Assembly (NCBI RefSeq): GCF_910594985.1
Contig: NZ_CAJVCE010000030.1
Location: forward strand, 1 to 63,166
DNA length: 63,166 nt
Direction: 5' to 3'
From: Paenibacillus allorhizosphaerae
Lineage (GTDB): Bacteria > Bacillota > Bacilli > Paenibacillales > NBRC-103111
The notes below the pieces were generated by a model. That model was not told the DNA's origin, made no database searches, and saw only the letters and a list, made by a program, of their open reading frames with translations. How positions within the stretch are numbered: position 1 is the first letter of the stretch; every line of letters starts with the position of its first letter. This document shows positions 49,716 to 58,839 of the stretch, one piece after another. Position numbers and translations under genes: made by a program.

Positions 49716-50141
49716 ATGAAACAATGGACTGTGTCCGTGGTTGGCACCGTCATCGTTGCCGTAACCTTTGCTCTTGCGGGCTGCGGAGGCCATAGCGGAG
49801 CAAAAGGAGAGAAAGGAACGACACCGAAAGCGCAAAGCCAAAATGAGCCGATCGATTCGGAATTGCAGCAGCATATGAAAATGTATCAGGACATCAAGAA
49901 AAGCGAACTGGAGCAGCAGCAAAAAATTCGGCAGGATGAAAAAAAACAGCTGAAGGAATTCCAGAAGATGCGTCAGGAATCGCTGCGGCGCGAAATTGAA
50001 TTTCAAGAAAAGGTGCGAAAAGGAACGAATCACTTTGGCACCAAAAAAACGGAGCAAGGTGCAACGGATAGCCAAAACCAGGATCAAGGCCAGAGCAAAA
50101 ACAAAAAAAGCGATTCGAAAAACACCGGCAGTTCGTCCTGA
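49716..50141 (+). CDS. small coiled-coil lipoprotein of unknown function
   Basis: A 141-residue lipoprotein. The lipobox LAGC places the modified Cys at residue 23. The mature part is nearly all helix-forming, with a Gln/Lys/Glu-rich coiled coil (about 50-110) and a disordered Ser/Asp/Asn/Lys tail. AAGGAGG lies nine bases before ATG 49716; the frame to 49659 is not needed. It sits between dctB and dctS but has its own terminator. I do not recognise a family. Confidence 0.75.
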   Translation: MKQWTVSVVGTVIVAVTFALAGCGGHSGAKGEKGTTPKAQSQNEPIDSELQQHMKMYQDIKKSELEQQQKIRQDEKKQLKEFQKMRQESLRREIEFQEKVRKGTNHFGTKKTEQGATDSQNQDQGQSKNKKSDSKNTGSSS

Positions 50142-50186
50142 CCCGTCGGCATCCGGAACGGATGCCCGATCGGGTTTTATTTGTTT
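50141..50186 (+). terminator. terminator of the lipoprotein gene
   Basis: Nested stems ACCCG/CGGGT and GGCATCCG-GAA-CGGATGCC, followed by TTTTATTTG. Confidence 0.82.
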
Positions 50187-50267
50187 TCAAGCTGCCCCTC
50201 GCTATTGTATGATTAGTTGTACTTGCCTCACGAGAGCGGGATAGAAAGGAAAGGAGACGGAGATGCC

Positions 50268-51854
50268 TTGCTGCAGCGATTAAAAATCAATTGGAAAATC
50301 GCGATTTGGTCGTTTGGCATCGTCCTGTTCTCCGTCTGCATCGGAGGCACGATTCTATTGGGAGGCATTATCCGCCTCAAAGAAGAAGAGCTTTCGCGGC
50401 GGCTTGTCGTCACGGCGCGCACGGTCGCCCAGATGCCGGAGGTCACCGGCGGCCTGACGTATTCGGAGATGCGCCCCGGCGTGCAATCCGCCGCCGAGCG
50501 CATCCGCATCATCAACGACGTCACGTACGTCGTTGTGATGGACATGAACCGGGTCCGGCTGTCGCACCCGGTTCAAAGCAAAATCGGCGACGCTTCGGAC
50601 GGCGCCGATGAAGGAGCCGCCTTTGCCGAGCACACGTACGTGTCCAAGGCAAAGGGGGAACTCGGCACGGCGCTGCGCGCCTTCGTGCCGATCATGAACG
50701 CCGGTCACGTGCAGATCGGCGTGGCGCTCGTCGGGCGGATTATGCCGACGACCATGGAAGTGCTGCTTGGCCTGAGCGGCCAAGGCTACGTCGTCCTGCT
50801 GCTCTCGCTGCTGTTCGGGTTATGGGGCTCCTGGCGGCTTGCTCAGCATATCAAACGGCAAATGTTCGAACTGGAGCCCCACGAGATCGCCCGGCTGCTG
50901 GTCGAACGCACAGCGACATTTCATGCGATGCACGAAGGCGTCATCGCAATCGATAAAGACGAGAACATTACGATCTTCAACGAGAAAGCGAAGCAAATAT
51001 TTAAAATAAGCGGAGACGTGATCGGCAAGCAGATCTGGGATGTCATTCCCGATACGCGGCTTCCGGAAATATTGGAGTTGAACCGGCCGGTCTACAATCA
51101 GGAACTAGCCATCGGCGATACGCTCATTATGAGCAACCGGGTGCCTATTACCGTGAACGGCCAAACCATCGGCGCCGTAGCCATTTTCCAGGACCGCACC
51201 GAGGTGACGCGAATGGCGGAAGAGCTGACCGGCGTCAAAGCGTTCGTCGACGCCCTGCGCGTGCAAAGCCACGAATACATGAACAAGCTGCATACGATCG
51301 GAGGCCTCATCCAGCTGGGCAATAACGAAAAGGCGTTGGAATACTTGTTCGATGTGACGGAGGAAAAAGGCGAGCTGACCCGTTTTCTGTCCGAGCGAAT
51401 CAAGAACGACAGCCTGACCGGCCTGTTGATCGGGAAAATCAGCCGCGGCCGCGAGCTCGGCATCGAAGTGACAATTGACCGGCAAAGCCGGCTGGATCGA
51501 TTCCCGCCGCGGCTGGACCATCACGATTTCGTGCTGTTGCTCGGCAATTTGATCGAGAACGCGTTCGATGCGCTGCAGCAGCAAACCGGCCGGGTAAAGC
51601 GCATATTCGTTAGCATCGAGCAAGACGACGACGTGTTGTCCGTTCTCGTGGAAGATAACGGCCCGGGCATGGAGGCTTCCGTCCAGTCCAAAGTATTTGA
51701 ACGCGGATTCACGACCAAAAGCGAAAGCGGCCGGGGCATCGGACTTTACTTAATCAACGGCATTGTGGATAAAGGGGAAGGAACGATTGAGATCGATTCC
51801 GCACCGGAAAAGGGGACATCGTTTGTGATTACCTTCCCCATGTCTCCATCGTAG
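50268..51854 (+). CDS. dctS: sensor histidine kinase for C4-dicarboxylates
   Basis: A DcuS/CitA-type membrane kinase of about 528 residues: two membrane segments near residues 12-36 and 173-190 enclosing an extracellular sensor domain, a PAS domain (about 215-320), the phosphorylation site in RVQSHEYMNKLHTIGGL (His near 335), and the ATPase domain with LIENAFDAL, VEDNGPGME and GRGIGLYLI. TTG 50268 is preceded by AAAGGAG at 11 bases; an ATG nearby is out of frame. It is followed by dctR after 23 bases. It should respond to malate, fumarate or succinate, probably with DctB. Confidence 0.9.
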   Translation: MLQRLKINWKIAIWSFGIVLFSVCIGGTILLGGIIRLKEEELSRRLVVTARTVAQMPEVTGGLTYSEMRPGVQSAAERIRIINDVTYVVVMDMNRVRLSHPVQSKIGDASDGADEGAAFAEHTYVSKAKGELGTALRAFVPIMNAGHVQIGVALVGRIMPTTMEVLLGLSGQGYVVLLLSLLFGLWGSWRLAQHIKRQMFELEPHEIARLLVERTATFHAMHEGVIAIDKDENITIFNEKAKQIFKISGDVIGKQIWDVIPDTRLPEILELNRPVYNQELAIGDTLIMSNRVPITVNGQTIGAVAIFQDRTEVTRMAEELTGVKAFVDALRVQSHEYMNKLHTIGGLIQLGNNEKALEYLFDVTEEKGELTRFLSERIKNDSLTGLLIGKISRGRELGIEVTIDRQSRLDRFPPRLDHHDFVLLLGNLIENAFDALQQQTGRVKRIFVSIEQDDDVLSVLVEDNGPGMEASVQSKVFERGFTTKSESGRGIGLYLINGIVDKGEGTIEIDSAPEKGTSFVITFPMSPS

Positions 51855-51877
51855 CACAAGGAAGGAAGCAGACCGTT

Positions 51878-52603
51878 ATGAACGTTTATTCCGTACTTTT
51901 GATCGAGGACGATCCGATGGTTCAGGAAGTCAACCGCCAGTTTGTCGAGCGGGTCGAAGGCTTTCAAATCGCCGGGGTGGCTGCAAGCGGCACGGAAGGT
52001 TTGGAGCTGATCCGCAAACTGAGGCCCCATCTTGTCATCCTCGACATCTTCATGCCGCTGCAAGACGGCATCGAGACGCTGACGCAAATTCGCAAGGAGC
52101 AGCTTTATGTCGATGTTATCGTCATCAGCGCAGCCAGCGATCGGCGGACCATCGAACGCATGCTTCAGAACGGGGCGTTCGACTATATTATAAAGCCGTT
52201 CAAATTCGAGCGAGTCAAGCAAGCGCTCGAGCATTACAGGCAAATGAAAGAAGCGCTGAAGGGCGAGCAGTCCGCCACCCAGAACGAGCTGGACCGGATG
52301 CTGTTCGGCGGAAGCCGTTCTTCCGCTGCCGATGAAACCGCCGTCTCCGAGCTGCTTGCCGCCGAACTCCCGAAAGGACTCCAAGCGGTGACGCTGAAGC
52401 AGATCGTGCAATATTTGCTTGGGCAATCGCTCCCGCTCTCTGCCGAAGAGGTAGCCGAAGGCGTCGGCATTGCCCGCGTGACTGCCCGCCGGTACCTCGA
52501 TTATCTGGAGAAAAGCGGACAGGTGCGGCTTGACCTGCAATACGGCGTCGGGCGTCCGGTGAACAAATATGTGCTTACTTCCTCGTCCAAAGGATCGCGC
52601 TAG
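51878..52603 (+). CDS. dctR: response regulator for C4-dicarboxylate transport
   Basis: A CitT/DcuR-type regulator of 241 residues. The receiver has Asp56 in LVILDIFMPLQDG and Lys in YIIKPFKFERVKQAL. A linker leads to a C-terminal helix-turn-helix (AEEVAEGVGIARVTARRYLDYLEKSG). It is partner of the kinase just upstream; the likely targets are the malic enzyme and dctP genes downstream. Confidence 0.92.
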   Translation: MNVYSVLLIEDDPMVQEVNRQFVERVEGFQIAGVAASGTEGLELIRKLRPHLVILDIFMPLQDGIETLTQIRKEQLYVDVIVISAASDRRTIERMLQNGAFDYIIKPFKFERVKQALEHYRQMKEALKGEQSATQNELDRMLFGGSRSSAADETAVSELLAAELPKGLQAVTLKQIVQYLLGQSLPLSAEEVAEGVGIARVTARRYLDYLEKSGQVRLDLQYGVGRPVNKYVLTSSSKGSR

Positions 52604-52631
52604 CTTGCGTAAGCATAGTGCGATCTTTTTT
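52593..52631 (+). terminator. terminator of dctSR
   Basis: GATCGC (52593-52598) pairs with GCGATC (52620-52625), with an inner GCTTGC/GTAAGC stem and a T6 tail. It overlaps the end of dctR. Confidence 0.78.
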
Positions 52632-52796
52632 CAAATTTCTTTTTCAAGTCCCCTGCACGGCTGCTTTGCGTTCAAGGACATTGCAACACCGTTCCATCTT
52701 CTCAACGCGGATGCCCCCCTCTTTTTATGCATCTTCCTTTCCCGAGACCAAAAAGATCAAAATAAACATTATGGTCATATGATTCACAACATTTCT

Positions 52797-52810
52797 TGAA
52801 AGCGATATCA
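52797..52810 (+). promoter_or_regulatory. near-consensus cre site (CcpA)
   Basis: TGAAAGCGATATCA matches TGWAARCGYTWWCA at 13 of 14 positions. It lies about 40 bases before the malic enzyme start, consistent with carbon catabolite control. Confidence 0.6.
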
Positions 52811-52849
52811 TGAGGTCACGTAAATCGAACAAAGGAAGTGACCTAGTCC

Positions 52850-54292
52850 ATGTCCATCCCATCCGGTGCACATACCAGTATTATTCTTCGACTTGAGCTC
52901 AACAAAGAAATCGCTTCATTCGGCCAAATCGCCACCGCCATCGGCGACGGCGGCGGCGATATCGTCGCCATCGACGTAGGCCGTTCCGATAAAACGACAA
53001 CCGTTCGCGACATTACGGTGAACGTATACGATCAAAAGCATACCGACCTTATCGTGCAAGCGGTAAACGCCGTGCCGGGCGCCAAAGTGATCCACGTATC
53101 GGACCAGACATTTCTGATGCATCTTGGCGGCAAGCTCGAAACGACGCCAAAAACGCCGATCAAAAACCGCGATGACTTATCGCGCGTATATACTCCGGGC
53201 GTTGCCCGCGTATGCATGGCCATTCACGAGAAGCCTTCCCGGGCGCACTCGCTTACGATCAAGCGGAATACGATCGCCGTCGTCTCGGACGGTTCGGCCG
53301 TGCTCGGCCTCGGCAATATCGGTCCGGAAGCCGCTATGCCGGTCATGGAAGGCAAAGCTGTGCTGTTCAAGCAATTCGCCGGCGTTGATGCGTTTCCGAT
53401 CTGCTTGAATACGCAGGACACGGAAGAAATCATCGCGATCGTGAAAGCGATTGCTCCGTCGTTCGGCGGCATTAACCTTGAGGACATCTCCTCGCCACGA
53501 TGCTTCGAGATCGAGCAGCGGCTGGTCGAGGAACTCGACATCCCGGTATTCCACGACGACCAGCACGGCACCGCGGTCGTTCTGCTCGCCGGGCTGCTGA
53601 ACGCCGTGAAGATCGTCGGCAAGCGTCTCGAAGATTGCAAAGTCGTCGTCTGCGGCATCGGCGCCGCCGGCATCGCCTGCTCCAAGATGCTGCTGGCCGC
53701 AGGCGTACGCCACATTATCGGCGTAGACCGCTCCGGCGCCATCGTCAGCGGCGAGACGTATTTCAACGCGGCGTGGCAGTGGTATGCAGACCATACGAAC
53801 CCGGACCGGCTGACCGGATCTCTGTCAGAAGTGATTCGCGAGGCGGATGTATTCATCGGCGTATCCGGTCCCGGCGTGCTGAAGGTCGACGATTTGAAAG
53901 CGATGGCACCCGATCCGATCGTATTCGCGATGGCCAACCCGACGCCGGAAATTTTGCCGGAGGAAGCCGAGCCCTACGTTCGCGTGATGGCGACGGGACG
54001 ATCGGACTATCCGAATCAGATCAACAACGTGCTCTGCTTTCCCGGCATCTTCCGAGGAGTGCTCGATTGCCGAGCTTCCCGCGTGACGGAACAAATGAAG
54101 CTCGCCGCGGCGAAAGCGATTGCTTCCGTCGTCAGCGATGAGGAACTGAATGAGTATTACATTATCCCAAGCGTATTTAATACCGCAGTCGTCGAACGGG
54201 TGCGCGAAGCCGTCATCCAGGCGGCTTACGAGTCAGGCGTAGCCCGCAAATCGCAGCCGACGGCGCCGAAACAACCGGTTAACCAATACTAA
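52850..54292 (+). CDS. NAD(P)-dependent malic enzyme with N-terminal ACT domain
   Basis: Oxidatively decarboxylates malate to pyruvate. It has 480 residues. Residues about 8-85 form an ACT regulatory domain (SIILRLELNKEIASFGQIATAI...). The catalytic part follows with SRVYTPGVARVC (Tyr), EGKAVLFKQFAGVDAFP (Lys), FHDDQHGTA (metal Asp) and nucleotide fold GIGAAGIACSKML. AGGAAGTGA precedes the ATG. The ACT domain suggests allosteric control by a small ligand. It is co-transcribed with the dicarboxylate symporter 21 bases downstream. Confidence 0.93.
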   Translation: MSIPSGAHTSIILRLELNKEIASFGQIATAIGDGGGDIVAIDVGRSDKTTTVRDITVNVYDQKHTDLIVQAVNAVPGAKVIHVSDQTFLMHLGGKLETTPKTPIKNRDDLSRVYTPGVARVCMAIHEKPSRAHSLTIKRNTIAVVSDGSAVLGLGNIGPEAAMPVMEGKAVLFKQFAGVDAFPICLNTQDTEEIIAIVKAIAPSFGGINLEDISSPRCFEIEQRLVEELDIPVFHDDQHGTAVVLLAGLLNAVKIVGKRLEDCKVVVCGIGAAGIACSKMLLAAGVRHIIGVDRSGAIVSGETYFNAAWQWYADHTNPDRLTGSLSEVIREADVFIGVSGPGVLKVDDLKAMAPDPIVFAMANPTPEILPEEAEPYVRVMATGRSDYPNQINNVLCFPGIFRGVLDCRASRVTEQMKLAAAKAIASVVSDEELNEYYIIPSVFNTAVVERVREAVIQAAYESGVARKSQPTAPKQPVNQY

Positions 54293-54316
54293 GAAGCAAA
54301 GAAATGAGGAATCGTG

Positions 54317-55624
54317 ATGAGAATCAACTTTAAAAACTTGACCGTTCAAGTGCTGTTCGCCATCGTTATCGGTATTTTGATCGGTCAATTTTTCCCGGCG
54401 TTCGGCGTGGAGCTCAAGGTTCTCGGCGATATTTTCGTCAAGCTGATTAAAATGGTGATCGCACCGATCGTCTTCTTCACTATCGTCATCGGCTTCGCCA
54501 ATATGGGAGATATGAAAAAAATCGGCCGCATCGGCGGCAAAGCGCTGCTCTACTTCGAGATCATCACAACGTTCGCCATGGCCATCGGCATTGCCGTGAT
54601 GTATATCGTTCATCCGGGAACCGGAATGGACATCAGCAAAGTCGGAGCCAAAGCAGCGGACGTCGCGAAATATGCGAAGCAAGCAGCCGAAACGCCGCAC
54701 GGCTTCATGGATTTTCTGCTCAGCATTATTCCTGACAGCGTTGTAGGCGCACTCGCCAAAGGCGAAATGCTTCCCGTCCTATTCTTCTCCGTGCTGTTCG
54801 GCCTGGCTATGGCCGGCTTGGGGGAAAAAGCAAAGCCCGTTACCGTCTTCTTCGAGAAGATGAACGATATCTTTTTCCGTCTCGTTGCGCTGATCATGCG
54901 TTTCTCCCCGTTTGCCGCCGGAGGCGCGATGGCTTATACGATCGGTAAATTCGGAATTTCTTCCCTGTTCTCCTTAGGCAAAATGATGGGTTCGGTTTAC
55001 CTTACGATGTTCCTGTTCGTCGTTATCGTGCTTGGACTGGTTGCCCGCTTGCACCGTTTCAGCATTTTCAATCTGTTGAAATTCATCAAAGAAGAAATTT
55101 TGCTCGTGCTCGGCACCTCGTCCTCCGAATCCGCGCTGCCGCGGCTTATGGAGCGTCTTGAGAAGTACGGCTGCTCCAAGTCGGTCGTCGGTCTCGTCGT
55201 ACCGACAGGATATTCGTTCAACTTGGATGGAACGTCGATTTACTTATCAATGGCCGCACTCTTCATCGCTCAAGCTTACGGTATCGAATTAACGCTGCTT
55301 CAAATTGTCACCCTGCTCGGCGTGCTGATGCTCACTTCCAAAGGCGCAGCAGGCGTAACCGGTTCCGGCTTTATCACGCTCGCGGCAACGCTGGCAGCGA
55401 TTCCCGGCAATGTGATCCCGATCGAAGGCATGGCGCTGCTGCTCGGCGTTGACCGCTTCATGTCCGAAGCCCGCGCAATCACCAACCTGATCGGGAACAG
55501 CGTAGCTACCGTCGTTATCGCCAAAAGCGAAAATCAATTCGATCCGTCTCGCTCCATCGCCGCCGAGCCCGCCGGTACGGAATCCGCTGCAATAGTCGAT
55601 GGCATGAAAGTGGTAACAAACTGA
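54317..55624 (+). CDS. dctP: C4-dicarboxylate:cation symporter (DctA family)
   Basis: A 435-residue membrane carrier of the DAACS family. The serine-rich re-entrant loop GTSSSESALP, NLDGTSIY and the helix motif GVDRFMSEARAITNLIGNSVATVV are all present. It imports malate, fumarate or succinate, which the malic enzyme upstream converts to pyruvate. ATG 54317 has GAGGA six bases upstream; the GTG at 54314 is too close. The neighbourhood matches Bacillus dctB-dctS-dctR-dctP, with the malic enzyme gene inserted. Confidence 0.92.
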   Translation: MRINFKNLTVQVLFAIVIGILIGQFFPAFGVELKVLGDIFVKLIKMVIAPIVFFTIVIGFANMGDMKKIGRIGGKALLYFEIITTFAMAIGIAVMYIVHPGTGMDISKVGAKAADVAKYAKQAAETPHGFMDFLLSIIPDSVVGALAKGEMLPVLFFSVLFGLAMAGLGEKAKPVTVFFEKMNDIFFRLVALIMRFSPFAAGGAMAYTIGKFGISSLFSLGKMMGSVYLTMFLFVVIVLGLVARLHRFSIFNLLKFIKEEILLVLGTSSSESALPRLMERLEKYGCSKSVVGLVVPTGYSFNLDGTSIYLSMAALFIAQAYGIELTLLQIVTLLGVLMLTSKGAAGVTGSGFITLAATLAAIPGNVIPIEGMALLLGVDRFMSEARAITNLIGNSVATVVIAKSENQFDPSRSIAAEPAGTESAAIVDGMKVVTN

Positions 55625-55638
55625 TTATCATCATCGCT

Positions 55639-55678
55639 AAAGAACCGTACCATTCGCGAATGGGTACGGTTCTTTAAT
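55639..55678 (+). terminator. terminator of the malic enzyme-dctP operon
   Basis: AAAGAACCGTACC (55639-55651) pairs with GGTACGGTTCTTT (55663-55675), with an inner ATTCG/CGAAT stem. Confidence 0.85.
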
Positions 55679-55895
55679 TATGCATATGATATATAGGCTA
55701 GGTCGGCACTCCCCTATCAGACGACTTCCCCCCCCCTTCTGATCGTGACTTCTTTACAGAACTCACTCTATCCGTACCGGCTATTTTATACCCGTCGACA
55801 CAGCCGATTAGACGAAAAGTTAAGTGTTATAACTTTACATTCTATTCCTGAGAATATACAATAGATCGAAACTCAAACTCTCGAGGTTGTCTGCT

Positions 55896-57260
55896 ATGTT
55901 CAAGCGTTTCAAGAAACAATTTCCGTTCATCAGATTGAATCCGCCTCAAGTTTTGTCAATCGGATTTATCGTTATTATTTTTCTCGGCTCCGTACTGTTG
56001 TCCCTGCCGATTGCTTCAGCCGACGGCACGGGCCAACCCTATCTCGACGCTCTATTCATGTCGGCGTCAGCCACTTGCGTAACCGGGCTCTCCGTTATCA
56101 ATACAGGAGAGTTTTATTCCTTTTTCGGAGAAATAGTGCTGCTGCTGCTTGTGCAGATCGGGGGACTCGGCTTCATGACGATGGCCACCCTGATCGCGCT
56201 TGTGTTCCGCCGAAAAATAACGTTTCGCGAACGACTTATTTTACAGGAAGCGATGAATCACAATTCCACGGAAGGGATCGTCCGGCTGATTCGCAAGGTG
56301 CTGTACTACTCCCTCATTATTGAATTGACAGGGGCCATCCTGCTGGCGATTCGATGGTCGTTTGAGCTGCCTTTCAAAACCGCGCTCTATTTCGGTGTAT
56401 TTCACAGCATTTCGATCTTCAATAATGCCGGATTCGACTTGTTCAGCAGCCTCAAGGATCGACCGGGCAGTCTGATGCATTATGTGGATGATCCTTTCGT
56501 TAATATTATATCTATTTTGCTCATCGTGCTGGGCGGTATCGGCTTTATCGTCATTTCCGATCTTCTGACTTACCGATTCAACAAAAAGCTTTCGCTTCAC
56601 AGCAAAGTCGTGTTGAGCGTCTCGGGAATTTTGATCGCCGTCGGCTGCCTTGTCATCTTCGTCTTTGAATTTACAAATACGCAATCGCTGCAACCGTTAT
56701 CCCCTACCGGTAAAATACTTAGCTCTCTGTTTCAATCGGTTAGTTCCCGCTCAGCCGGTTTGAACACGCTAGACATCGGATCGCTTCGTCAGGGGACCCA
56801 GTTTTTTATCATCATCATGATGTTTATCGGCGCCTCGCCAGGTTCCTCCGGAGGAGGGATTAAGGTAACGACCTTTGCCATCCTGGTCGGGGCGATGATT
56901 GCGATGGTACGCGGCAAAGAGGACATCGTCATGTTCCAACGACGTATCGCCGGCGATCGCATCTACAAAGCGATCACCTTCACCATGATTTCGTTCCTGA
57001 TCATTGTCGTTTTTACGATGGTTCTTTCAACGACCGAAAACTTTTCATTTCTCGGCATTTTATTTGAAGTTACTTCAGCCTATGCAACGGCAGGCATGTC
57101 TTTGGGGCTAACCCCCCAGTTGACGTCGTTCGGCAAAATGTTAATCATTCTTCTCATGTTTATCGGGCGCCTCGGGCCGGTAACGTTAGCCTTCAGCTTG
57201 ACGATTACACCGGAAAAAGATCATTACCGTTATCCTGAAGGAAAGATAACGATCGGGTAA
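55896..57260 (+). CDS. ktrB: KtrB/TrkH-type potassium transporter
   Basis: Ion-conducting subunit of 454 residues with the four-fold P-loop plan of the Trk/Ktr family. The filter glycines are in ATCVTGLSV, FHSISIFNNAGFDL, SSRSAGLNTLD and SAYATAGMSLGL. ATG 55896 has GAGG nine bases upstream. The gating subunit KtrA is not adjacent, as with Bacillus KtrCD. An inverted repeat AAAGTT/AACTTT lies upstream at 55816-55836; no c-di-AMP riboswitch could be recognised. Confidence 0.92.
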   Translation: MFKRFKKQFPFIRLNPPQVLSIGFIVIIFLGSVLLSLPIASADGTGQPYLDALFMSASATCVTGLSVINTGEFYSFFGEIVLLLLVQIGGLGFMTMATLIALVFRRKITFRERLILQEAMNHNSTEGIVRLIRKVLYYSLIIELTGAILLAIRWSFELPFKTALYFGVFHSISIFNNAGFDLFSSLKDRPGSLMHYVDDPFVNIISILLIVLGGIGFIVISDLLTYRFNKKLSLHSKVVLSVSGILIAVGCLVIFVFEFTNTQSLQPLSPTGKILSSLFQSVSSRSAGLNTLDIGSLRQGTQFFIIIMMFIGASPGSSGGGIKVTTFAILVGAMIAMVRGKEDIVMFQRRIAGDRIYKAITFTMISFLIIVVFTMVLSTTENFSFLGILFEVTSAYATAGMSLGLTPQLTSFGKMLIILLMFIGRLGPVTLAFSLTITPEKDHYRYPEGKITIG

Positions 57261-57363
57261 TGTTCGAGTATTTCTGCGGACGATCGGCCAGCAATATTTA
57301 GCTTGTCAGAATAACTTATGAGAGATCCAAATTACCGGTAGGAGTTCGTGAGGAGCATTCGTT

Positions 57364-57690
57364 ATGCTATTAGCTGTATTCTTCTTTATACTGGCCGGAC
57401 TCGCTGAAATTGCCGGGGGCTACATGGTTTGGTTATGGCTGCGGGAATCCAGACCACTGTGGTACGGGGTCATAGGAAGCCTCATTCTCATTGTATACGG
57501 CATTATTCCAACGCTGCAAAGCTTCCCTTCGTTCGGGCGCGTCTACGCTGCATACGGTGGCGTATTTATCGTTCTGGCTGTTTTGTGGGGGTGGCTTGTC
57601 GATAAGAAGGCACCCGATCTGTACGACTGGCTGGGCGCCGCAATATGCATTGTTGGCGTTTCGGTCATGTTGTGGGCTCCGCGGAGTTGA
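57364..57690 (+). CDS. YnfA (UPF0060) family membrane protein
   Basis: A 108-residue protein with four membrane segments and the family sequence FFILAGLAEIAGGYMVWLWLRE, then YGIIPTLQ, GRVYAAYGG and DLYDWLGA. The family is related in size and topology to small multidrug pumps; the function is unproven. GAGGAG precedes ATG 57364. Confidence 0.9.
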   Translation: MLLAVFFFILAGLAEIAGGYMVWLWLRESRPLWYGVIGSLILIVYGIIPTLQSFPSFGRVYAAYGGVFIVLAVLWGWLVDKKAPDLYDWLGAAICIVGVSVMLWAPRS

Positions 57691-57825
57691 CTGCTTTAGC
57701 TCCGATCCACTCAATGATAGGTCTATTTGTTCAGAATTTGTTTAGTCCGATCCTATATAATAGTTCCAAAGTGCTTATTTTGAGAGGGTACTCCAAACAA
57801 AATTCTACTTAGGGAGAGAAGATAG

Positions 57826-58024
57826 GTGAAAAACAATTCAATAATACCTTTTACTAAAAGTTTGGATATTATAGAAGTCGCAAATATTTTATGTATTGAT
57901 CCTAATCTAATTTTAAAACATGTTTTTCGAAGTACTTCAAAAAAACCTCTACCGTAATCTTGCAATAGCTAAACCTACTTCTGGTGTTATACTTCGTTTT
58001 CCAACCTTTTCGAGTGCCGCTTAA
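57826..58024 (+). pseudogene. frameshifted small gene of unknown function
   Basis: GTG 57826 follows GGAGAG and opens 43 codons (VKNNSIIPFTKSLDIIEVAN...) that stop at 57957. Skipping one A in the A7 run near 57939-57945 continues the frame as KNLYRNLAIAKPTSGVILRF and ends at 58024. The corrected product of about 65 residues has an early helix-turn-helix-like stretch. A real mutation, a sequencing error or recoding are all possible. The gene is AT-rich relative to its neighbours. Confidence 0.4.
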
Positions 58025-58091
58025 TCCTTCATTAATCAAAGAACTTCTTAATAAAGCAAAAAAATAGGTAGACAATTCATATAGATTCTTA

Positions 58092-58134
58092 AACCCCGTT
58101 TGCCCGCTATTTATCCGGACTTCGGGGTTATTCG
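58092..58134 (+). terminator. possible terminator
   Basis: AACCCCG (58092-58098) pairs with CGGGGTT (58123-58129), followed by ATTCGATTTTT. Confidence 0.45.
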
Positions 58135-58205
58135 ATTTTTGCCGTTTCAAAATGATCCGATCACACATATAATGCGATACAAAACAGAAAAGAGGGATTC
58201 TATTC

Positions 58206-58574
58206 ATGATCAAAAAATCCAAGAAGCATATATCCCAAAATGTTGTTAATCGTATCAGACATAGGATGGAAGGAGTAACTTCCCTAGTTCGAGGACACCG
58301 ACATTTATTCAGCAATGTGTCAGACATTGTTGTTCGTGTGCCAAACGCTAAGTCGCATTTCCATATTTTCAACGCGATCACAACGACAGCCAATGGTCAT
58401 CGGCATATATATTTTGGAAGGACGGGGCTATCGATTAACGGAACTGGACCATTCGGGGGAGGACCAAACCATTTTCATAAATTCGATGTTCTGACTCAAA
58501 TTGCAAATGGACATCGGCATCGAGTCAAAGGTTCGACATCTACTAATCGGGTGATACGAAATAGCGGACCGTAA
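58206..58574 (+). CDS. YmaF-like histidine-repeat protein
   Basis: A 122-residue protein built from repeats around His pairs: RGHRHLF, KSHFHIF, NGHRHIY, PNHFHKF and NGHRHRV, each followed by a hydrophobic or Gly-Thr/Ser segment. This matches the YmaF family of Bacilli, of unknown function; the regular H-x-H spacing suggests metal binding in a beta structure. There is no signal peptide. AGAGGGA precedes ATG 58206. Confidence 0.75.
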   Translation: MIKKSKKHISQNVVNRIRHRMEGVTSLVRGHRHLFSNVSDIVVRVPNAKSHFHIFNAITTTANGHRHIYFGRTGLSINGTGPFGGGPNHFHKFDVLTQIANGHRHRVKGSTSTNRVIRNSGP

Positions 58575-58724
58575 ATAAACGGTAAAGGTCAATTCGTCGC
58601 TTGTGAGTGGAAGAGGAGGATAAACGTAATCGCTCGCGCCGCTGCCTGCTGATTGTGCTGACGGATAACGATAGTGAAATGTTTACCAGTGGAGCAGGCG
58701 CCTTGGCGACCTGCTTCTGATCGT

Positions 58725-58747
58725 TGAAGTAACGCAGTAACGTGGCA
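58725..58747 (+). repeat. TAACG-type intergenic motif, copy 1
   Basis: GAAGTAACGCAGTAACGTGGCAG resembles the motifs at 59700, 59875 and 60021. They look like decayed copies of one short dispersed repeat. Confidence 0.3.
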
Positions 58748-58839
58748 GTCTACGATGGTAAAATTTTTGGCTAAAATACCGTAATTATTATTGTTATTTG
58801 GCGACATATACTTAAGGCATAGGGAGGAGATATACATAA

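Noticed and set aside
55680..55895. Search for a c-di-AMP riboswitch before ktrB
   Set aside because: Only a short AAAGTT/AACTTT repeat is present; the conserved riboswitch blocks were not found.
57902..58393. 163-codon minus-strand frame in the accessory zone
   Set aside because: It runs antisense to the YmaF-like gene and to the frameshifted small gene, which both have ribosome sites.
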